From assembly GCF_021728295.1 (NCBI RefSeq), contig NZ_JAKJXE010000004.1, forward strand, positions 186,001 through 250,000: 64,000 bases of DNA. Reading direction: 5' to 3'. Position numbers and translations under genes: made by a program. This document shows positions 26,827 through 36,501 of the stretch, in pieces. A model generated the notes under the pieces. That model saw nothing but the letters and a program-made list of their open reading frames with translations, made no database searches and was not told the origin of the DNA. Each line of letters opens with the position of its first letter. Positions within the stretch are counted from its first letter, which is position 1. The stretch is from Pseudomonas petrae (GTDB lineage Bacteria > Pseudomonadota > Gammaproteobacteria > Pseudomonadales > Pseudomonadaceae).

Positions 26827-27394
26827 GGTGCACTCATGGTGCGCGTTGCGCACAGCAAAGGAGGTGTCTGGAACAGGCCTGTAACTGCCGTTCCCGTCGT
26901 CTTTGCTATCGGCTGAACCGGTTTATCTTTAGTCGTCCCCGGAGTCAAGAAACCGCCGAGCGGCCTGGAGAAGCGTGTAAGGCCAGCACAATGCCAGTAC
27001 CGACTAAAAGTGGCCCATTGCCCTCTTGATTTGCCCAGCCAGCGGAAACCGGGCGGTGAAGGCTATTTATTTGGCGCCATTTTTTTGGAGAACGCTTAGA
27101 CGGCGCTCAGAAAATTAGTTCAGCCGGCGAGGCCCCACCCGACAGACGGTGCCTCAAAATGCCTGCTCCAGCGTTCTGTTTCATCCTGCTCAGCGGTCAT
27201 AGGGGTCTGACGCCCCCTCGCGCTTGGCTGAAAATCCGGACCAACCCCCTGCGACAATCCGCCCGGCCTCTCACACTAGATTCCATTTGACGGCACCACA
27301 GTGTTACAAGATATTATTAGTTAGCAACCTAATAATGCAGCGACTAATCATTCAGTTCCTAACCAAACCCACGTACCGTTTCAATGGCCTTCCC
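26827..27394. other. 568-bp divergent spacer with no gene
   Basis: The region lies between the divergent alginate lyase and MarR genes. It is less GC-rich than its surroundings. It holds a short T-run near 27070-27085 and the operator-like palindrome at 27313-27336; I see no credible reading frame or RNA gene. Confidence 0.6.
27313..27336. promoter_or_regulatory. Palindromic operator upstream of the MarR regulator
   Basis: ATTATTAG and CTAATAAT form a perfect 8-bp dyad around an 8-base spacer (TTAGCAAC). It lies 59 bases before the MarR start. AT-rich dyads of this size are typical MarR operators, so autorepression of the efflux operon is likely. Confidence 0.72.
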
Positions 27395-27847
27395 ATGAAC
27401 CCTGACACCCTCCATATGCGCGTCACCGGCGGCGTCGTTGCGGCCTCCCGGCAGTGGCGTCGCGTCTGCCAGACCACGTTGATGAACGTCGGCGTGAGCG
27501 AAGCTTGCGCCGGCCCGTTGCTGATGATCGCGCGCCTGGGTGAGGGCGTGCGTCAGGTGACGGTGGCCCAGGCCTGCGGGCTGGAAAGCCCGTCACTGGT
27601 GCGCCTGCTCGATCAGCTGTGCAAGGCCGGACTGGTGCAACGCACCGAAGACCCCACCGACCGCCGCGCCAAGGCCTTGAGCCTGACCGACGAGGGCCGC
27701 GCCTTGGCCAATTCTATCGAGGAAGAGCTGATCCGCCTGCGCCGCGATATCTTCAGTCACGTCGACCCGGCGGATCTGGAAGCGACGTTGCGCGTGTTCA
27801 ACGCCATCGCCCAGGCCACGCCGATGGCGCCGGAGTCGCCATCTTGA
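27395..27847 (+). CDS. MarR-family transcriptional repressor
   Basis: The 150-residue protein has the MarR winged helix: helix-turn-helix VTVAQACGLESPSLVRLLDQLCKAGLV and the wing TEDPTDRRAKALSLTDEG (given in parts). Start MNPDTLHMRV at 27395 gives normal family length; the ribosome site is weak. It lies immediately upstream of a FUSC-DUF1656-HlyD-NodT efflux operon, and its stop overlaps a possible TTG start of the next gene. MarR proteins usually release DNA when bound by phenolic acids. It likely represses the operon through the 27313-27336 palindrome. Confidence 0.9.
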   Translation: MNPDTLHMRVTGGVVAASRQWRRVCQTTLMNVGVSEACAGPLLMIARLGEGVRQVTVAQACGLESPSLVRLLDQLCKAGLVQRTEDPTDRRAKALSLTDEGRALANSIEEELIRLRRDIFSHVDPADLEATLRVFNAIAQATPMAPESPS

Positions 27848-27852
27848 GCGGC

Positions 27853-29943
27853 ATGCTCAAAGGGTTCTTCGACGGCGTACCGCCGGGCCGCGACTGGTTC
27901 TACGGCGTGCGCACGTTCGCGGCCTCAATGCTGGCGCTGTACATCGCGCTGATGATGGAACTGCCCCGCCCTTACTGGGCGATGGCCACGGTGTACATCG
28001 TTTCCAGCCCGTTCGTGGCGCCGACCAGCTCCAAAGCGCTGTACCGCGCGGCCGGCACGTTGCTCGGCGCCGCCGCTTCGGTGGTGCTGGTGCCGATGTT
28101 CGTGCAAACGCCGTTTTTGCTGGCCGTGGTCATCGCGCTGTGGACCGGCACCCTGCTCTTCCTCTCCCTGCACTTGCGCACCGCCAACAGTTACGCGCTG
28201 ATGCTGGCGGGTTACACCATGCCGCTGATTTCCTTTCCCGTGGTCGACAACCCGCAGGCAGTGTTCGACATCGCCGTCTCGCGCACCGAGGAGATCTTCC
28301 TCGGCATCGTCTGCGCGGCCGTGGTCGGCGCGATGTTCTGGCCGCGTCGGCTGGCGCCGGTGCTGGTCGATTCAATGGGCAAGTGGTTCAAGGACGCGTC
28401 GGCCTACAGCGATCTGTTCCTCTCCCGCAGCGCCGCGCCGGAAGCGGTTGGCGGCCTGCGCACGGCCATGGTCGGCACGTTCAACAGCCTGGAGCTGATG
28501 ATTGGCCAGCTGCCCCACGAAGGCGCTCATCGCCAGACCGTGCGCAATGCCAAAGAGCTGCGTGGCCGGATGATTCACCTGCTGCCGGTCATCGATGCGC
28601 TGGATGACGCCCTTTGGGCGCTGGAGCGGCGTTCGCCCGAGCACGTCGCCGACCTCGCGCCGCTGTTGATCGGATGCCGCGACTGGGTCGAGCAAACCGC
28701 CGAAGGCGCGCCGATCAAGTATTGGAAAGCGCTGCACAACGAGCTCGACCGCCTGCAACCGACGCCTGCGCAGATCGACGATCGCCGGCACCTGCTGCTG
28801 TCGAACGTGCTGTATCGCCTGCGCGAATGGATCGACCTGTGGCAGGACTGCCGCAGCCTGCAACACGCCATCGAGACCGACGATCACTCGGCATGGCGCG
28901 CGGTGTATCGCCATTGGCGGCTGGGCCGACTGTCGCCGTTTCTCGATCGCGGCATGATGCTGTATTCGGTGGCGACCTCCGTCAGCGCCATCATTGTCGC
29001 GTCGACGCTGTGGATTTTGCTGGGCTGGCAGGATGGCGCGAGCGCGGTGGCGCTGGCGGCGGTGTCGTGCAGCTTCTTTGCGGCGATGGACGATCCCGCG
29101 CCGCAGATTTACCGCTTCTTCTTCTGGACCATGATGTCGGTGATCTTCGCCAGCCTCTATCTGTTCGTGGTGCTGCCCAACCTGCACGACTTCCCGATGC
29201 TGGTGCTGGCGTTTTCGGTGCCGTTTATCTGCGTCGGCACGCTGACCGTGCAGCCGAAGTTCTACCTCGGCACGCTGCTGACCATCGTCAACACCTCATC
29301 CTTCATCAGCATCCAGAGCGCCTACGACGCCGATTTCGTCAACTTCGTCAATTCCAATCTGGCCGGGCCGGCGGGTCTGGCATTCGCCTTCGTCTGGACG
29401 CTGATCGTCAGGCCGTTTGGCACCGAAGTGGCGGCCAAGCGCATGACCCGCTTCAGCTGGCGCGACATTGTCTCCCTCAGCGAAGAAGCAACGCTGGCCG
29501 AGCACCGGCAAATGGGCGTGCGCATGCTCGACCGGCTGATGCAGCACCTGCCGCGCCTGGCGATCACCGCGCAGGATTCCACCAGCGCACTGCGCGAAGC
29601 ACGCGTCGCCCTGAACATGCTGGACCTGCTGGCGTACATGCCGCGGGTTGACCCGGCGCCGCGTCAGTTGCTGCGCCAAGTGGCGACCGAAGTCGGCGCG
29701 CACTTTCGGGCCTGCCTGAAAGCTCGGGAGCGTTTGCCTGCCCCTAAAGGTCTGTTGATGACCATGGACCGCGCCCGCCGCGCGCTGACGTTTAACAGCG
29801 AAAGCGACGACGCGGCGCGGCTGAATCTGCTGCACGCCCTCAGTGGCTTGCGCCTGGCGCTGCTGCCGGGTGTGGAGATCGTCGATGTGCTCGCCGAGCA
29901 GGAAGAACAACCGCCCTATGGCATCGATGGAGCGCCGTTATGA
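27853..29943 (+). CDS. FUSC-family (AaeB-like) aromatic acid exporter, inner membrane
   Basis: The 696-residue membrane protein has two sets of hydrophobic helices (residues ~20-170 and ~365-510), each followed by a long cytoplasmic region, the layout of FUSC/AaeB transporters. RPYWAMATVYIVSSPFVAPTSSK-type residues near position 35 (given in parts: RPYWAM, VAPTSSKALYR) are typical. It is thought to export aromatic carboxylic acids together with an HlyD-type partner. I choose ATG 27853; a TTG at 27844 overlapping the MarR stop is an alternative. It overlaps the DUF1656 gene by four bases. Confidence 0.9.
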   Translation: MLKGFFDGVPPGRDWFYGVRTFAASMLALYIALMMELPRPYWAMATVYIVSSPFVAPTSSKALYRAAGTLLGAAASVVLVPMFVQTPFLLAVVIALWTGTLLFLSLHLRTANSYALMLAGYTMPLISFPVVDNPQAVFDIAVSRTEEIFLGIVCAAVVGAMFWPRRLAPVLVDSMGKWFKDASAYSDLFLSRSAAPEAVGGLRTAMVGTFNSLELMIGQLPHEGAHRQTVRNAKELRGRMIHLLPVIDALDDALWALERRSPEHVADLAPLLIGCRDWVEQTAEGAPIKYWKALHNELDRLQPTPAQIDDRRHLLLSNVLYRLREWIDLWQDCRSLQHAIETDDHSAWRAVYRHWRLGRLSPFLDRGMMLYSVATSVSAIIVASTLWILLGWQDGASAVALAAVSCSFFAAMDDPAPQIYRFFFWTMMSVIFASLYLFVVLPNLHDFPMLVLAFSVPFICVGTLTVQPKFYLGTLLTIVNTSSFISIQSAYDADFVNFVNSNLAGPAGLAFAFVWTLIVRPFGTEVAAKRMTRFSWRDIVSLSEEATLAEHRQMGVRMLDRLMQHLPRLAITAQDSTSALREARVALNMLDLLAYMPRVDPAPRQLLRQVATEVGAHFRACLKARERLPAPKGLLMTMDRARRALTFNSESDDAARLNLLHALSGLRLALLPGVEIVDVLAEQEEQPPYGIDGAPL

Positions 29944-30149
29944 TCGGTGATGTGGACATCAGCGGGATTTTCCTGCCGACCTTTCTGGTGCTGATGGGCA
30001 TCGCTTACCTGATTTTTCTGGTGGTGCACGCCGTGTTGACGCGCGCCCGCTTCTACCGCCTGGTCTGGCACCGGGCTTTGTTCAACGTCGGTCTATACGC
30101 TCTGCTGCTCGGCGTCGTGGATACCCTAAGTCGATACCTGATGAAATGA
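29940..30149 (+). CDS. DUF1656 small membrane protein (AaeX-like)
   Basis: The 69-residue protein has two hydrophobic helices (FLPTFLVLMGIAYLIFLVV and FNVGLYALLLGVV), as in DUF1656/AaeX proteins that accompany FUSC transporters. Both ends overlap neighbours by four bases (ATGA), so translation is coupled along the operon. Its role in the pump is not known; it may help assembly of the FUSC subunit. Confidence 0.88.
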   Translation: MIGDVDISGIFLPTFLVLMGIAYLIFLVVHAVLTRARFYRLVWHRALFNVGLYALLLGVVDTLSRYLMK

Positions 30150-31078
30150 AAAAACCTCTACTGACGCTGGGCCGCGTGGTCCTGACCCTGCTGGTTGTCA
30201 CCCTCGCCGCGATCGTCGTCTGGCGCATGGTGATGTATTACATGTACGCGCCCTGGACCCGCGACGGGCACATCCGCGCCGACGTGATCCAGATCGCTCC
30301 GGACGTTTCGGGCCTGATCGAGAAGGTCGCGGTGAGCGACAACCAGTTGGTCAAGAAAGGCCAGTTGCTGTTCACCATTGACCAGGACCGCTTCCGTCTC
30401 GCCTTGCGCCAGGCCCAGGCCACGGTCGCCGAGCGCAAGGAAACCTGGGAACAGGCCCAGCGCGAGAACCGCCGTAACCGCAGCCTCGGCAATCTGGTGG
30501 CCCGCGAGCAGCTGGAAGAAAGCCAGTCCAGGGAAGCCCGCGCGCTGTCGGCGTTGAACGAAGCACAAGTGGCCGTCGATTCGGCACAACTGAACCTGGA
30601 CCGCTCGGTGATCCGCAGCCCGGTGGACGGCTACCTCAACGACCGCGCGCCCCGCGACCGCGAATTCGTCAGCGCCGGGCACCCGGTGCTGTCGGTGGTG
30701 GACAGCAACTCGTTCCACATCGACGGCTACTTTGAAGAAACCAAACTGGACGGGATTCACATCGGCTCCGGCGTGGACATCCGCGTGATCGGCGACAACG
30801 CGCGCCTGCGTGGCCATGTGGTGAGCATCGTCGCGGCCATCGAAGACCGCGACCGCAGCAGCGGCTCGAACCTGCTGCCCAACGTCAACCCGGCCTTCAG
30901 CTGGGTGCGACTGGCCCAGCGGATTCCGGTGCGCATTGCGTTTGATGAAGTGCCGGCGGACTTCCGCATGATTGCCGGGCGGACGGCGACGGTGTCGATC
31001 ATCGATGACGCGCGCGCTGACAACGATGCGGGCGATCAGAGCAGTGATCAACCGAGCCAGCCAGGAGCGCCGAAATGA
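30146..31078 (+). CDS. HlyD/AaeA-family membrane fusion protein
   Basis: The 310-residue periplasmic adaptor has one N-terminal membrane helix (VVLTLLVVTLAAIVVW), then a barrel-sandwich lipoyl-like half (IRADVIQIAPDVSGLIEKV), a helical hairpin, and the second lipoyl half (SVIRSPVDGYLNDR-type: IRSPVDGYL) followed by beta-barrel. This order fits AaeA-like adaptors that link a FUSC inner-membrane pump to an outer-membrane channel. It overlaps both flanking genes by four bases. It should work with the FUSC protein (27853) and the NodT channel (31075). Confidence 0.93.
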   Translation: MKKPLLTLGRVVLTLLVVTLAAIVVWRMVMYYMYAPWTRDGHIRADVIQIAPDVSGLIEKVAVSDNQLVKKGQLLFTIDQDRFRLALRQAQATVAERKETWEQAQRENRRNRSLGNLVAREQLEESQSREARALSALNEAQVAVDSAQLNLDRSVIRSPVDGYLNDRAPRDREFVSAGHPVLSVVDSNSFHIDGYFEETKLDGIHIGSGVDIRVIGDNARLRGHVVSIVAAIEDRDRSSGSNLLPNVNPAFSWVRLAQRIPVRIAFDEVPADFRMIAGRTATVSIIDDARADNDAGDQSSDQPSQPGAPK

Positions 31079-32499
31079 AACACCGCGCACGCCTGCTGAC
31101 CGTGGGCATGGGCTTGCTGCTGTCGGCTTGCACCGTGGTTGGCCCGGATTACAAGCTGCCCGATGAAGCCGCCGTGAATCGTCCCGATCTGCAAGGCGAG
31201 CTGGCGGGTTCGTCGACCAATGTGGTGTCGGCGCCGGTGCCGGCTGACTGGTGGCGGTTGTATCACGATCCGAAACTCGATGAGCTGGTGCGTCAGGCGC
31301 TGGTGTCGAGCACTGACCTGCGCGTCGCGGCTGCGAACCTGCAACGGGCGCGCTTTCAGATGAGCGAGGCGGATGCGGCGGGTGGCTGGAGCGGCACCGC
31401 GAAAGCGGGGGCGCAACGTTTGCAGGAGTCCGGTCAGGCCTACCTGCAACCGGAGAAAGTCCCGGTGGCGAACGTCGGCGATGTCGGCCTCACCACGTCG
31501 TATCAGTTCGACCTGTTCGGCGTGCTCCAGCGCGGCATCGAAGCGGCCCAGGCCAATGCTGACGCGACCCAGGCGGCTGCCGACACGGCGCGCATCACGC
31601 TGGTGGCCGATGTGGTCCGCGCGTACACCCAGGTGTGTGCCGCCAACGAAGAACGCAACATCGCCCTGCACTCCCTTGACCTGCAGAAGCAGAGCTTGAG
31701 CCTGACCCAACGCCTGCGCGATGCCGGCCGAGGCGATGAAACCCAGGTGACGCGCTCGCAAACCCAGTTCCGGTCGCTGCGTGCCGATTTGCCGCGTTAC
31801 GAAGCGGCGCAGAAGTCGGCGCTGTATCGCCTGTCGATGCTCCTCGCCCGACCGCTCAATCAACTGCCCCAAGGGGTGGCGGAATGCGCCGAGCTGCCGC
31901 ACATCGCTCAAGTCATGCCGGTGGGCGATGGCGCCGCGCTGCTCAAGCGGCGCCCCGATGTGCGTCAGGCAGAACGCCGCCTGGCAATGTCGACGGCGGC
32001 CATTGGTGTGGCGACGGGCGAGTTGTACCCCGACATCAGCATCGGCGCCACGGTGGGTACTGTGGGGATTCTTGATGAGCTGGGCGATCCGTCGACCAAC
32101 CGCTGGGGCTTTGGTGGGGTGATCAATTGGACCATCCCGTCCAATGGCGCCCGGGCGCGGATTCATATCGCCGAAGCGTCGAATCAAGTGGCGCTGGCGC
32201 GTTTTGACGGCGTGGTGCTGAACGCCATCCGCGAAGCCCAGACCGGGCTGTCGCAGTACACCGCCCTGCTGCAACGCCGCGATGCGCTGGTCGAAACCGA
32301 GGAGTCGGCGCGACAGGCTGCGGACCAGACCCACCAGTTCTTCCTCGCTGGCCGCGAATCCTTCCTTGCCGACCTGCAAGCCACCCGCACCTACACCGAC
32401 ATCACCGCGCAACTGGCGGCGGCGAACACCCAAGTGGCGATGGGACAGATCGACCTGTTCCTGGCGTTGGGCGGGGGTTGGGAAAGCGGGCATAAGTAA
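31075..32499 (+). CDS. NodT-family outer-membrane efflux lipoprotein
   Basis: The 474-residue protein has a lipoprotein signal with lipobox LLSAC (Cys19), then VGPDYKLP, the usual start of OprM/NodT channels. Two TolC-like repeats follow with DWWRLYHDPKLDELV, a typical ANADATQAAADTARITL helix, and RRPDVRQAERRL. It forms the trimeric outer-membrane duct of the tripartite pump encoded by the preceding genes. The start overlaps the HlyD stop. A REPIN follows the stop and may stabilise the transcript end. The whole set is predicted to expel phenolic or other aromatic acids. Confidence 0.93.
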   Translation: MKHRARLLTVGMGLLLSACTVVGPDYKLPDEAAVNRPDLQGELAGSSTNVVSAPVPADWWRLYHDPKLDELVRQALVSSTDLRVAAANLQRARFQMSEADAAGGWSGTAKAGAQRLQESGQAYLQPEKVPVANVGDVGLTTSYQFDLFGVLQRGIEAAQANADATQAAADTARITLVADVVRAYTQVCAANEERNIALHSLDLQKQSLSLTQRLRDAGRGDETQVTRSQTQFRSLRADLPRYEAAQKSALYRLSMLLARPLNQLPQGVAECAELPHIAQVMPVGDGAALLKRRPDVRQAERRLAMSTAAIGVATGELYPDISIGATVGTVGILDELGDPSTNRWGFGGVINWTIPSNGARARIHIAEASNQVALARFDGVVLNAIREAQTGLSQYTALLQRRDALVETEESARQAADQTHQFFLAGRESFLADLQATRTYTDITAQLAAANTQVAMGQIDLFLALGGGWESGHK

Positions 32500-32525
32500 G
32501 TTCTCGCTAGTTGCCGCGCACTCTT

Positions 32526-32619
32526 TGTGGGACCGGCTTCAGCCGGGAAGGCGTCGGTCGCCACACCGCAAATTAATGGCGTTCACACCGGCCTCTTCCC
32601 GGCTGAAGCCGGTCCTACA
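32526..32619. repeat. REPIN (TTCCCGGC class)
   Basis: GTGGGACCGGCTTCAGCCGG and TTCCCGGCTGAAGCCGGTCC arms face each other across about 45 bases. It lies in the 232-bp spacer after the efflux operon, which has no other gene. Confidence 0.87.
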
Positions 32620-32731
32620 ATGGACATGCGATCCCACTCACTCACCGCGCACTTGCTTGAGATTGAACCCCTGTCGACCGGTACTGCCTGACTCTTAATC
32701 ACTCATTCCTATCCGCCCGGAGGCACCCCCG

Positions 32732-33565
32732 ATGCGCACGCTTGAACTGGCAGACAAAATCGTCCCCGTTATCGGTCAGGGAACCTGGCAGATGGGTGAG
32801 GACCGCCATCAGTTCGAGGCGGAAGTCTCGGCGCTGCAACTGGGCATCGACCTCGGCCTGACGTTGATCGACACCGCCGAGATGTACGGCGAAGGCGGCG
32901 CCGAGGAAGTGGTTGGCAAAGCCATTGCCGGGCGCCGCGACGAGGTCATGCTGGTGAGCAAGGTCTACCCCCACAACGCCAGCCGCGAAGGCATTCCGGC
33001 GGCGTGCGAGCGCAGCCTCAAACGCATGAAGACCGACTGTATCGATCTGTATTTGCTGCACTGGGCCGGTCAATACCCGCTAGAAGAAACCATTGAGGCC
33101 TTCGAGCGTCTGCGTGAAGCGGGCAAGATCGGCCGCTGGGGCGTATCGAATTTCGACGTTTCCGACCTGCTTGAGCTGGACGCGCTGGGCCTTGGCGGCG
33201 GCTGTGCCACTAATCAGGTGCTGTACAACCCGGAAGAACGCGGCATCGAATACGACCTCCTGCCGTGGATGCAAACCGCCAGGATGCCGCTGATGGCGTA
33301 CTGCCCGATCGGCCAGGCGGGCAATCTGTTGATGAACCCAGCAATCCTTGAGGTCGCCGAACGCCACGACGCCACCCCGGCGCAGATCAGCCTGGCGTGG
33401 GTACTGCGGCAGGACGGCGTGATCGCCATTCCCAAGGCCGTCACTCCCCATCACCTGGAATTGAACGCAGCCGCAGTTGATATCGAACTGTCGATTGAGG
33501 ATGAATTATTGATTGATTCCTCATGGCCAGCGCCGCTGCGCAAGACGCGCCTGTCAATGGTCTGA
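32732..33565 (+). CDS. Aldo/keto reductase
   Basis: The 277-residue NADPH-dependent TIM-barrel oxidoreductase has the full catalytic tetrad: D47 and Y52 (DTAEMYGEG), K77 (VSKVYP) and H110 (LHWAGQYP). The NADP-binding end has VIAIPKAVTPHH, a variant of the usual IPKS motif. It reduces aldehydes or ketones; the substrate is unknown. Start ATG follows GGAGG (32718-32722). It is a single gene, with a 107-bp gap to the ZntB-like gene. Length is normal. Confidence 0.92.
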   Translation: MRTLELADKIVPVIGQGTWQMGEDRHQFEAEVSALQLGIDLGLTLIDTAEMYGEGGAEEVVGKAIAGRRDEVMLVSKVYPHNASREGIPAACERSLKRMKTDCIDLYLLHWAGQYPLEETIEAFERLREAGKIGRWGVSNFDVSDLLELDALGLGGGCATNQVLYNPEERGIEYDLLPWMQTARMPLMAYCPIGQAGNLLMNPAILEVAERHDATPAQISLAWVLRQDGVIAIPKAVTPHHLELNAAAVDIELSIEDELLIDSSWPAPLRKTRLSMV

Positions 33566-33672
33566 ACAAGACCGCTCGCTGACACAAACCGTCACAAAAC
33601 TGTCAAAACCCCTTGCGATGATGCCGCTTTCGATCTCGTGCCCTGCTGGGCACTTCCCGTCTGCGAGCCTTC

Positions 33673-34689
33673 ATGAATCAACGCATCGCCCACCATCAGG
33701 ACTCTGATCTGTTTGGCTTGCTGTACGGGTTCCGCTTCCGTCCCGGTGAACCTGGCCGCGAGCTGGATTCGACGGCCGCGCTGGAATGCCTGCGCCGACC
33801 GACCGAGCCCGACGAGTTCGTCTGGCTGCACCTGAACCTGACCCACGCCAGTTGCGAGCGTTGGCTGAAAACCAACCTCGACCTGCCCGACGAGTTTCTC
33901 GAAGCGCTGCACGAAGGGTCACGCTCCACGCGCATCGAACACGTCGACTCCGCGCTGCTCGCGGTGGTCAACGACGTGGTATTCGACTTCAACCGCGTCT
34001 CCACCGACATCGCCACGTTGTGGGTCTGCGTGCGCAGCAACCTGATGATCTCCGCGCGCCATCAGCCGTTGCGCTCGGTAGACCGGTTGCGCTCCTCGGT
34101 CAAACAGGGCGAAACCTTCCGCTCCCCCCTCGAACTGCTTGCCCACCTGCTGCGCGACCAGAGCGACGTGCTGAGCCAGTTCATGCGCAAGACCAGCATC
34201 AGCGTCGACAAAATCGAAGACCAGCTCCTCTCGCAACGCCTGAGCAACAACCGCTCGGAACTCGGCGCCATGCGTCGGGTGCTGGTGCGCCTGCAACGGC
34301 TGCTGGCGCTGGAGCCCGGCTCGCTGATGCGCCTGCTGCACCGACCGCCGCACTGGCTGCTGGAAGACGACTTGCAAGAACTGCGGCAATCCACCGAAGA
34401 GTCGGCGCTGGTGATCAGCGACCTCACCGCCCTCGGCGAACGGATCAAACTGCTGCAGGAAGAAATCGCCGCCAACCTCAACGAACAAAGCAGCCGCACG
34501 CTGTTTACCCTCACCGTCGTGACCGTGCTGGCGCTGCCGATCAACATCGTCGCGGGTTTCTTCGGCATGAATGTCGGCGGCATACCGCTGGCGTCTGATC
34601 CCCATGGCTTCTGGGTGTTGGTTGCGCTGGTGGCAACGTTTACGTTTATTGCGGGGAGGTGGGCGTTTCGCAAAAGTCGGGACTATTAA
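33673..34689 (+). CDS. ZntB/CorA-family divalent cation transporter
   Basis: The 338-residue protein has a large N-terminal cytoplasmic domain and two C-terminal helices, the first ending in the CorA signature GMN (FFGMNVGGIPL) and the last ending FRKSRDY. The sequence VWLHLNLTHASCERWL near the N-terminus and the missing MPEL loop fit ZntB better than CorA. ZntB moves Zn2+, probably driven by protons. It lies alone between an aldo/keto reductase and a phosphate transporter, with no visible operator. Confidence 0.87.
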   Translation: MNQRIAHHQDSDLFGLLYGFRFRPGEPGRELDSTAALECLRRPTEPDEFVWLHLNLTHASCERWLKTNLDLPDEFLEALHEGSRSTRIEHVDSALLAVVNDVVFDFNRVSTDIATLWVCVRSNLMISARHQPLRSVDRLRSSVKQGETFRSPLELLAHLLRDQSDVLSQFMRKTSISVDKIEDQLLSQRLSNNRSELGAMRRVLVRLQRLLALEPGSLMRLLHRPPHWLLEDDLQELRQSTEESALVISDLTALGERIKLLQEEIAANLNEQSSRTLFTLTVVTVLALPINIVAGFFGMNVGGIPLASDPHGFWVLVALVATFTFIAGRWAFRKSRDY

Positions 34690-34818
34690 CGGCAGCGTTA
34701 AAAGCTCGTCCACTGGTCCCTAACCCCAGCAAATCCGAGCAAAACGTGACCCGTGTCGCATCTCTGTCACATTTTGTAATGATCATGGTCACCATCCCAC
34801 CTCAACAGGATTGTGCCC

Positions 34819-36435
34819 ATGGCGACCCCCACACTGGCTCAAGGCTCTCTGCAACAGGGACCCGGGCTGAGTTCTCAATTCGGGCGCAAGCCTGGCGTGC
34901 TGACGATGGTGATTTTCTTTGTCGTGCTTGCGTTGGGCCTGTTTTATACCGGCTACAGCCTCAAGCAGGACATGGACGATCTGGGTACCGTCGTGCTGAC
35001 CTGGACGCCGTTCATTCTCCTCGGCGTGGCGCTGGTCATTGCGCTGGGCTTTGAATTCGTCAACGGTTTCCACGACACCGCCAACGCCGTTGCGACCGTC
35101 ATCTACACCCACTCCCTGCCGCCGAACTTCGCCGTGGTCTGGTCGGGAACGTTCAACTTCCTGGGTGTGCTGTTTTCCAGCGGCGCGGTGGCGTTCGGCA
35201 TCATTGCGCTGCTGCCGGTCGAACTTATCCTGCAAGTCGGCTCATCGGCGGGTTACGCGATGATCTTCGCCCTGCTCATTGCGGCGATCCTCTGGAACCT
35301 CGGCACCTGGTGGCTGGGTCTGCCGGCCTCGTCTTCCCACACGCTGATCGGCTCGATCATCGGCGTCGGCATCGCCAACGCATTGATGCATGGCCGTGAC
35401 GGCACCAGCGGTGTGGACTGGTCCCAGGCGACCAAAGTCGGTTATTCGCTGCTGCTCTCGCCGCTGGTGGGCTTCACCTGCGCCGCGCTGTTGCTGATGG
35501 CGCTGCGCATGTTCGTGAAGAACCGCGCGCTGTATAAAGCGCCGGAAGGCAACAAACCACCACCGATCTGGATTCGCGGTTTGTTGATCCTGACCTGCAC
35601 CGGCGTGTCCTTCGCTCACGGTTCGAACGACGGTCAGAAAGGCATGGGTCTGATCATGCTGATTCTGGTGGGCACGCTGCCGATGGCCTACGCGCTGAAC
35701 CGCGCCATGCCGGCCGATCAGTCGGTGCAGTTCGCCGCAGTCGCCCAGGTCACGCAACAGGCCCTGACGAAAGCGGCGCCGCTGCCCGCGCCGGCCGATT
35801 CGCGTCAGACGCTGTCCACCTACATCCGCGACAAGCAGGCAACCCCTGAGCTGGTACCAGCGCTGGCGGTGATGGCCGGCAAGATCGGCGATCAGGTCGC
35901 CAGTTACGGGTCGCTGGCCAAGGTGCCGGCCGAGGCGACCGCCAACGTACGAAACGACATGTACCTGACGTCGGAAGCCATCCGTGTGATGGACAAGAAC
36001 AAGGTCGGCAACTTCGACGCGGACACCAAGGCCAAGGTCGACACGTTCAAGCAGCAGATTGATACCGCCACGCGCTTCATTCCGCTGTGGGTCAAGGTGG
36101 CTGTCGCGATCGCGCTGGGCCTGGGCACCATGGTGGGCTGGAAACGCATCGTGATCACGGTCGGTGAAAAGATCGGCAAGACCCACCTCACCTACGCCCA
36201 GGGCGCTTCTGCTGAAATGGTTGCGATGCTGACCATTGGCGCAGCAGACATGTATGGATTGCCGGTCTCGACCACCCACGTGCTGTCCTCGGGGGTGGCC
36301 GGCAGCATGGTCGCCAACGGCTCCGGGCTGCAGATGCGCACCCTTCGCAATCTGGCGATGGCATGGGTGCTGACCCTGCCTGCCGCGATCCTGTTGTCGG
36401 GCAGCTTGTACTGGCTGTTCACCCAGATTTTTTGA
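34819..36435 (+). CDS. PitA-type low-affinity inorganic phosphate transporter
   Basis: The 538-residue membrane protein has the duplicated PiT signatures: GFEFVNGFHDTANAVATV near residue 75 and SFAHGSNDGQKGMG near 265, and late GLPVSTTHVLSSGVAG. It imports metal-phosphate with protons. A long cytoplasmic loop rich in polar residues (about residues 300-420) separates the two halves. I choose ATG 34819, with AGGA upstream, over GTG 34813. A clear terminator follows. No convincing Pho box was found. Confidence 0.92.
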   Translation: MATPTLAQGSLQQGPGLSSQFGRKPGVLTMVIFFVVLALGLFYTGYSLKQDMDDLGTVVLTWTPFILLGVALVIALGFEFVNGFHDTANAVATVIYTHSLPPNFAVVWSGTFNFLGVLFSSGAVAFGIIALLPVELILQVGSSAGYAMIFALLIAAILWNLGTWWLGLPASSSHTLIGSIIGVGIANALMHGRDGTSGVDWSQATKVGYSLLLSPLVGFTCAALLLMALRMFVKNRALYKAPEGNKPPPIWIRGLLILTCTGVSFAHGSNDGQKGMGLIMLILVGTLPMAYALNRAMPADQSVQFAAVAQVTQQALTKAAPLPAPADSRQTLSTYIRDKQATPELVPALAVMAGKIGDQVASYGSLAKVPAEATANVRNDMYLTSEAIRVMDKNKVGNFDADTKAKVDTFKQQIDTATRFIPLWVKVAVAIALGLGTMVGWKRIVITVGEKIGKTHLTYAQGASAEMVAMLTIGAADMYGLPVSTTHVLSSGVAGSMVANGSGLQMRTLRNLAMAWVLTLPAAILLSGSLYWLFTQIF

Positions 36436-36462
36436 TGTAGAAGAGTCTCCCGTACTCTCCTT

Positions 36463-36487
36463 CAGGCGCTTCGGCGCCTGTTTTTTT
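36463..36487 (+). terminator. Rho-independent terminator after the phosphate transporter
   Basis: CAGGCGC-TTCG-GCGCCTG followed by seven T; a UUCG tetraloop hairpin 27 bases after the stop. Confidence 0.95.
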
Positions 36488-36501
36488 GTGCGGTGCTTTT
36501 T

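Noticed and set aside
34740..34800. Pho box before the phosphate transporter
   Set aside because: CTGTCAC followed by TTGTAAT is only a weak match with the wrong spacing, and Pit transporters are often not Pho-regulated.
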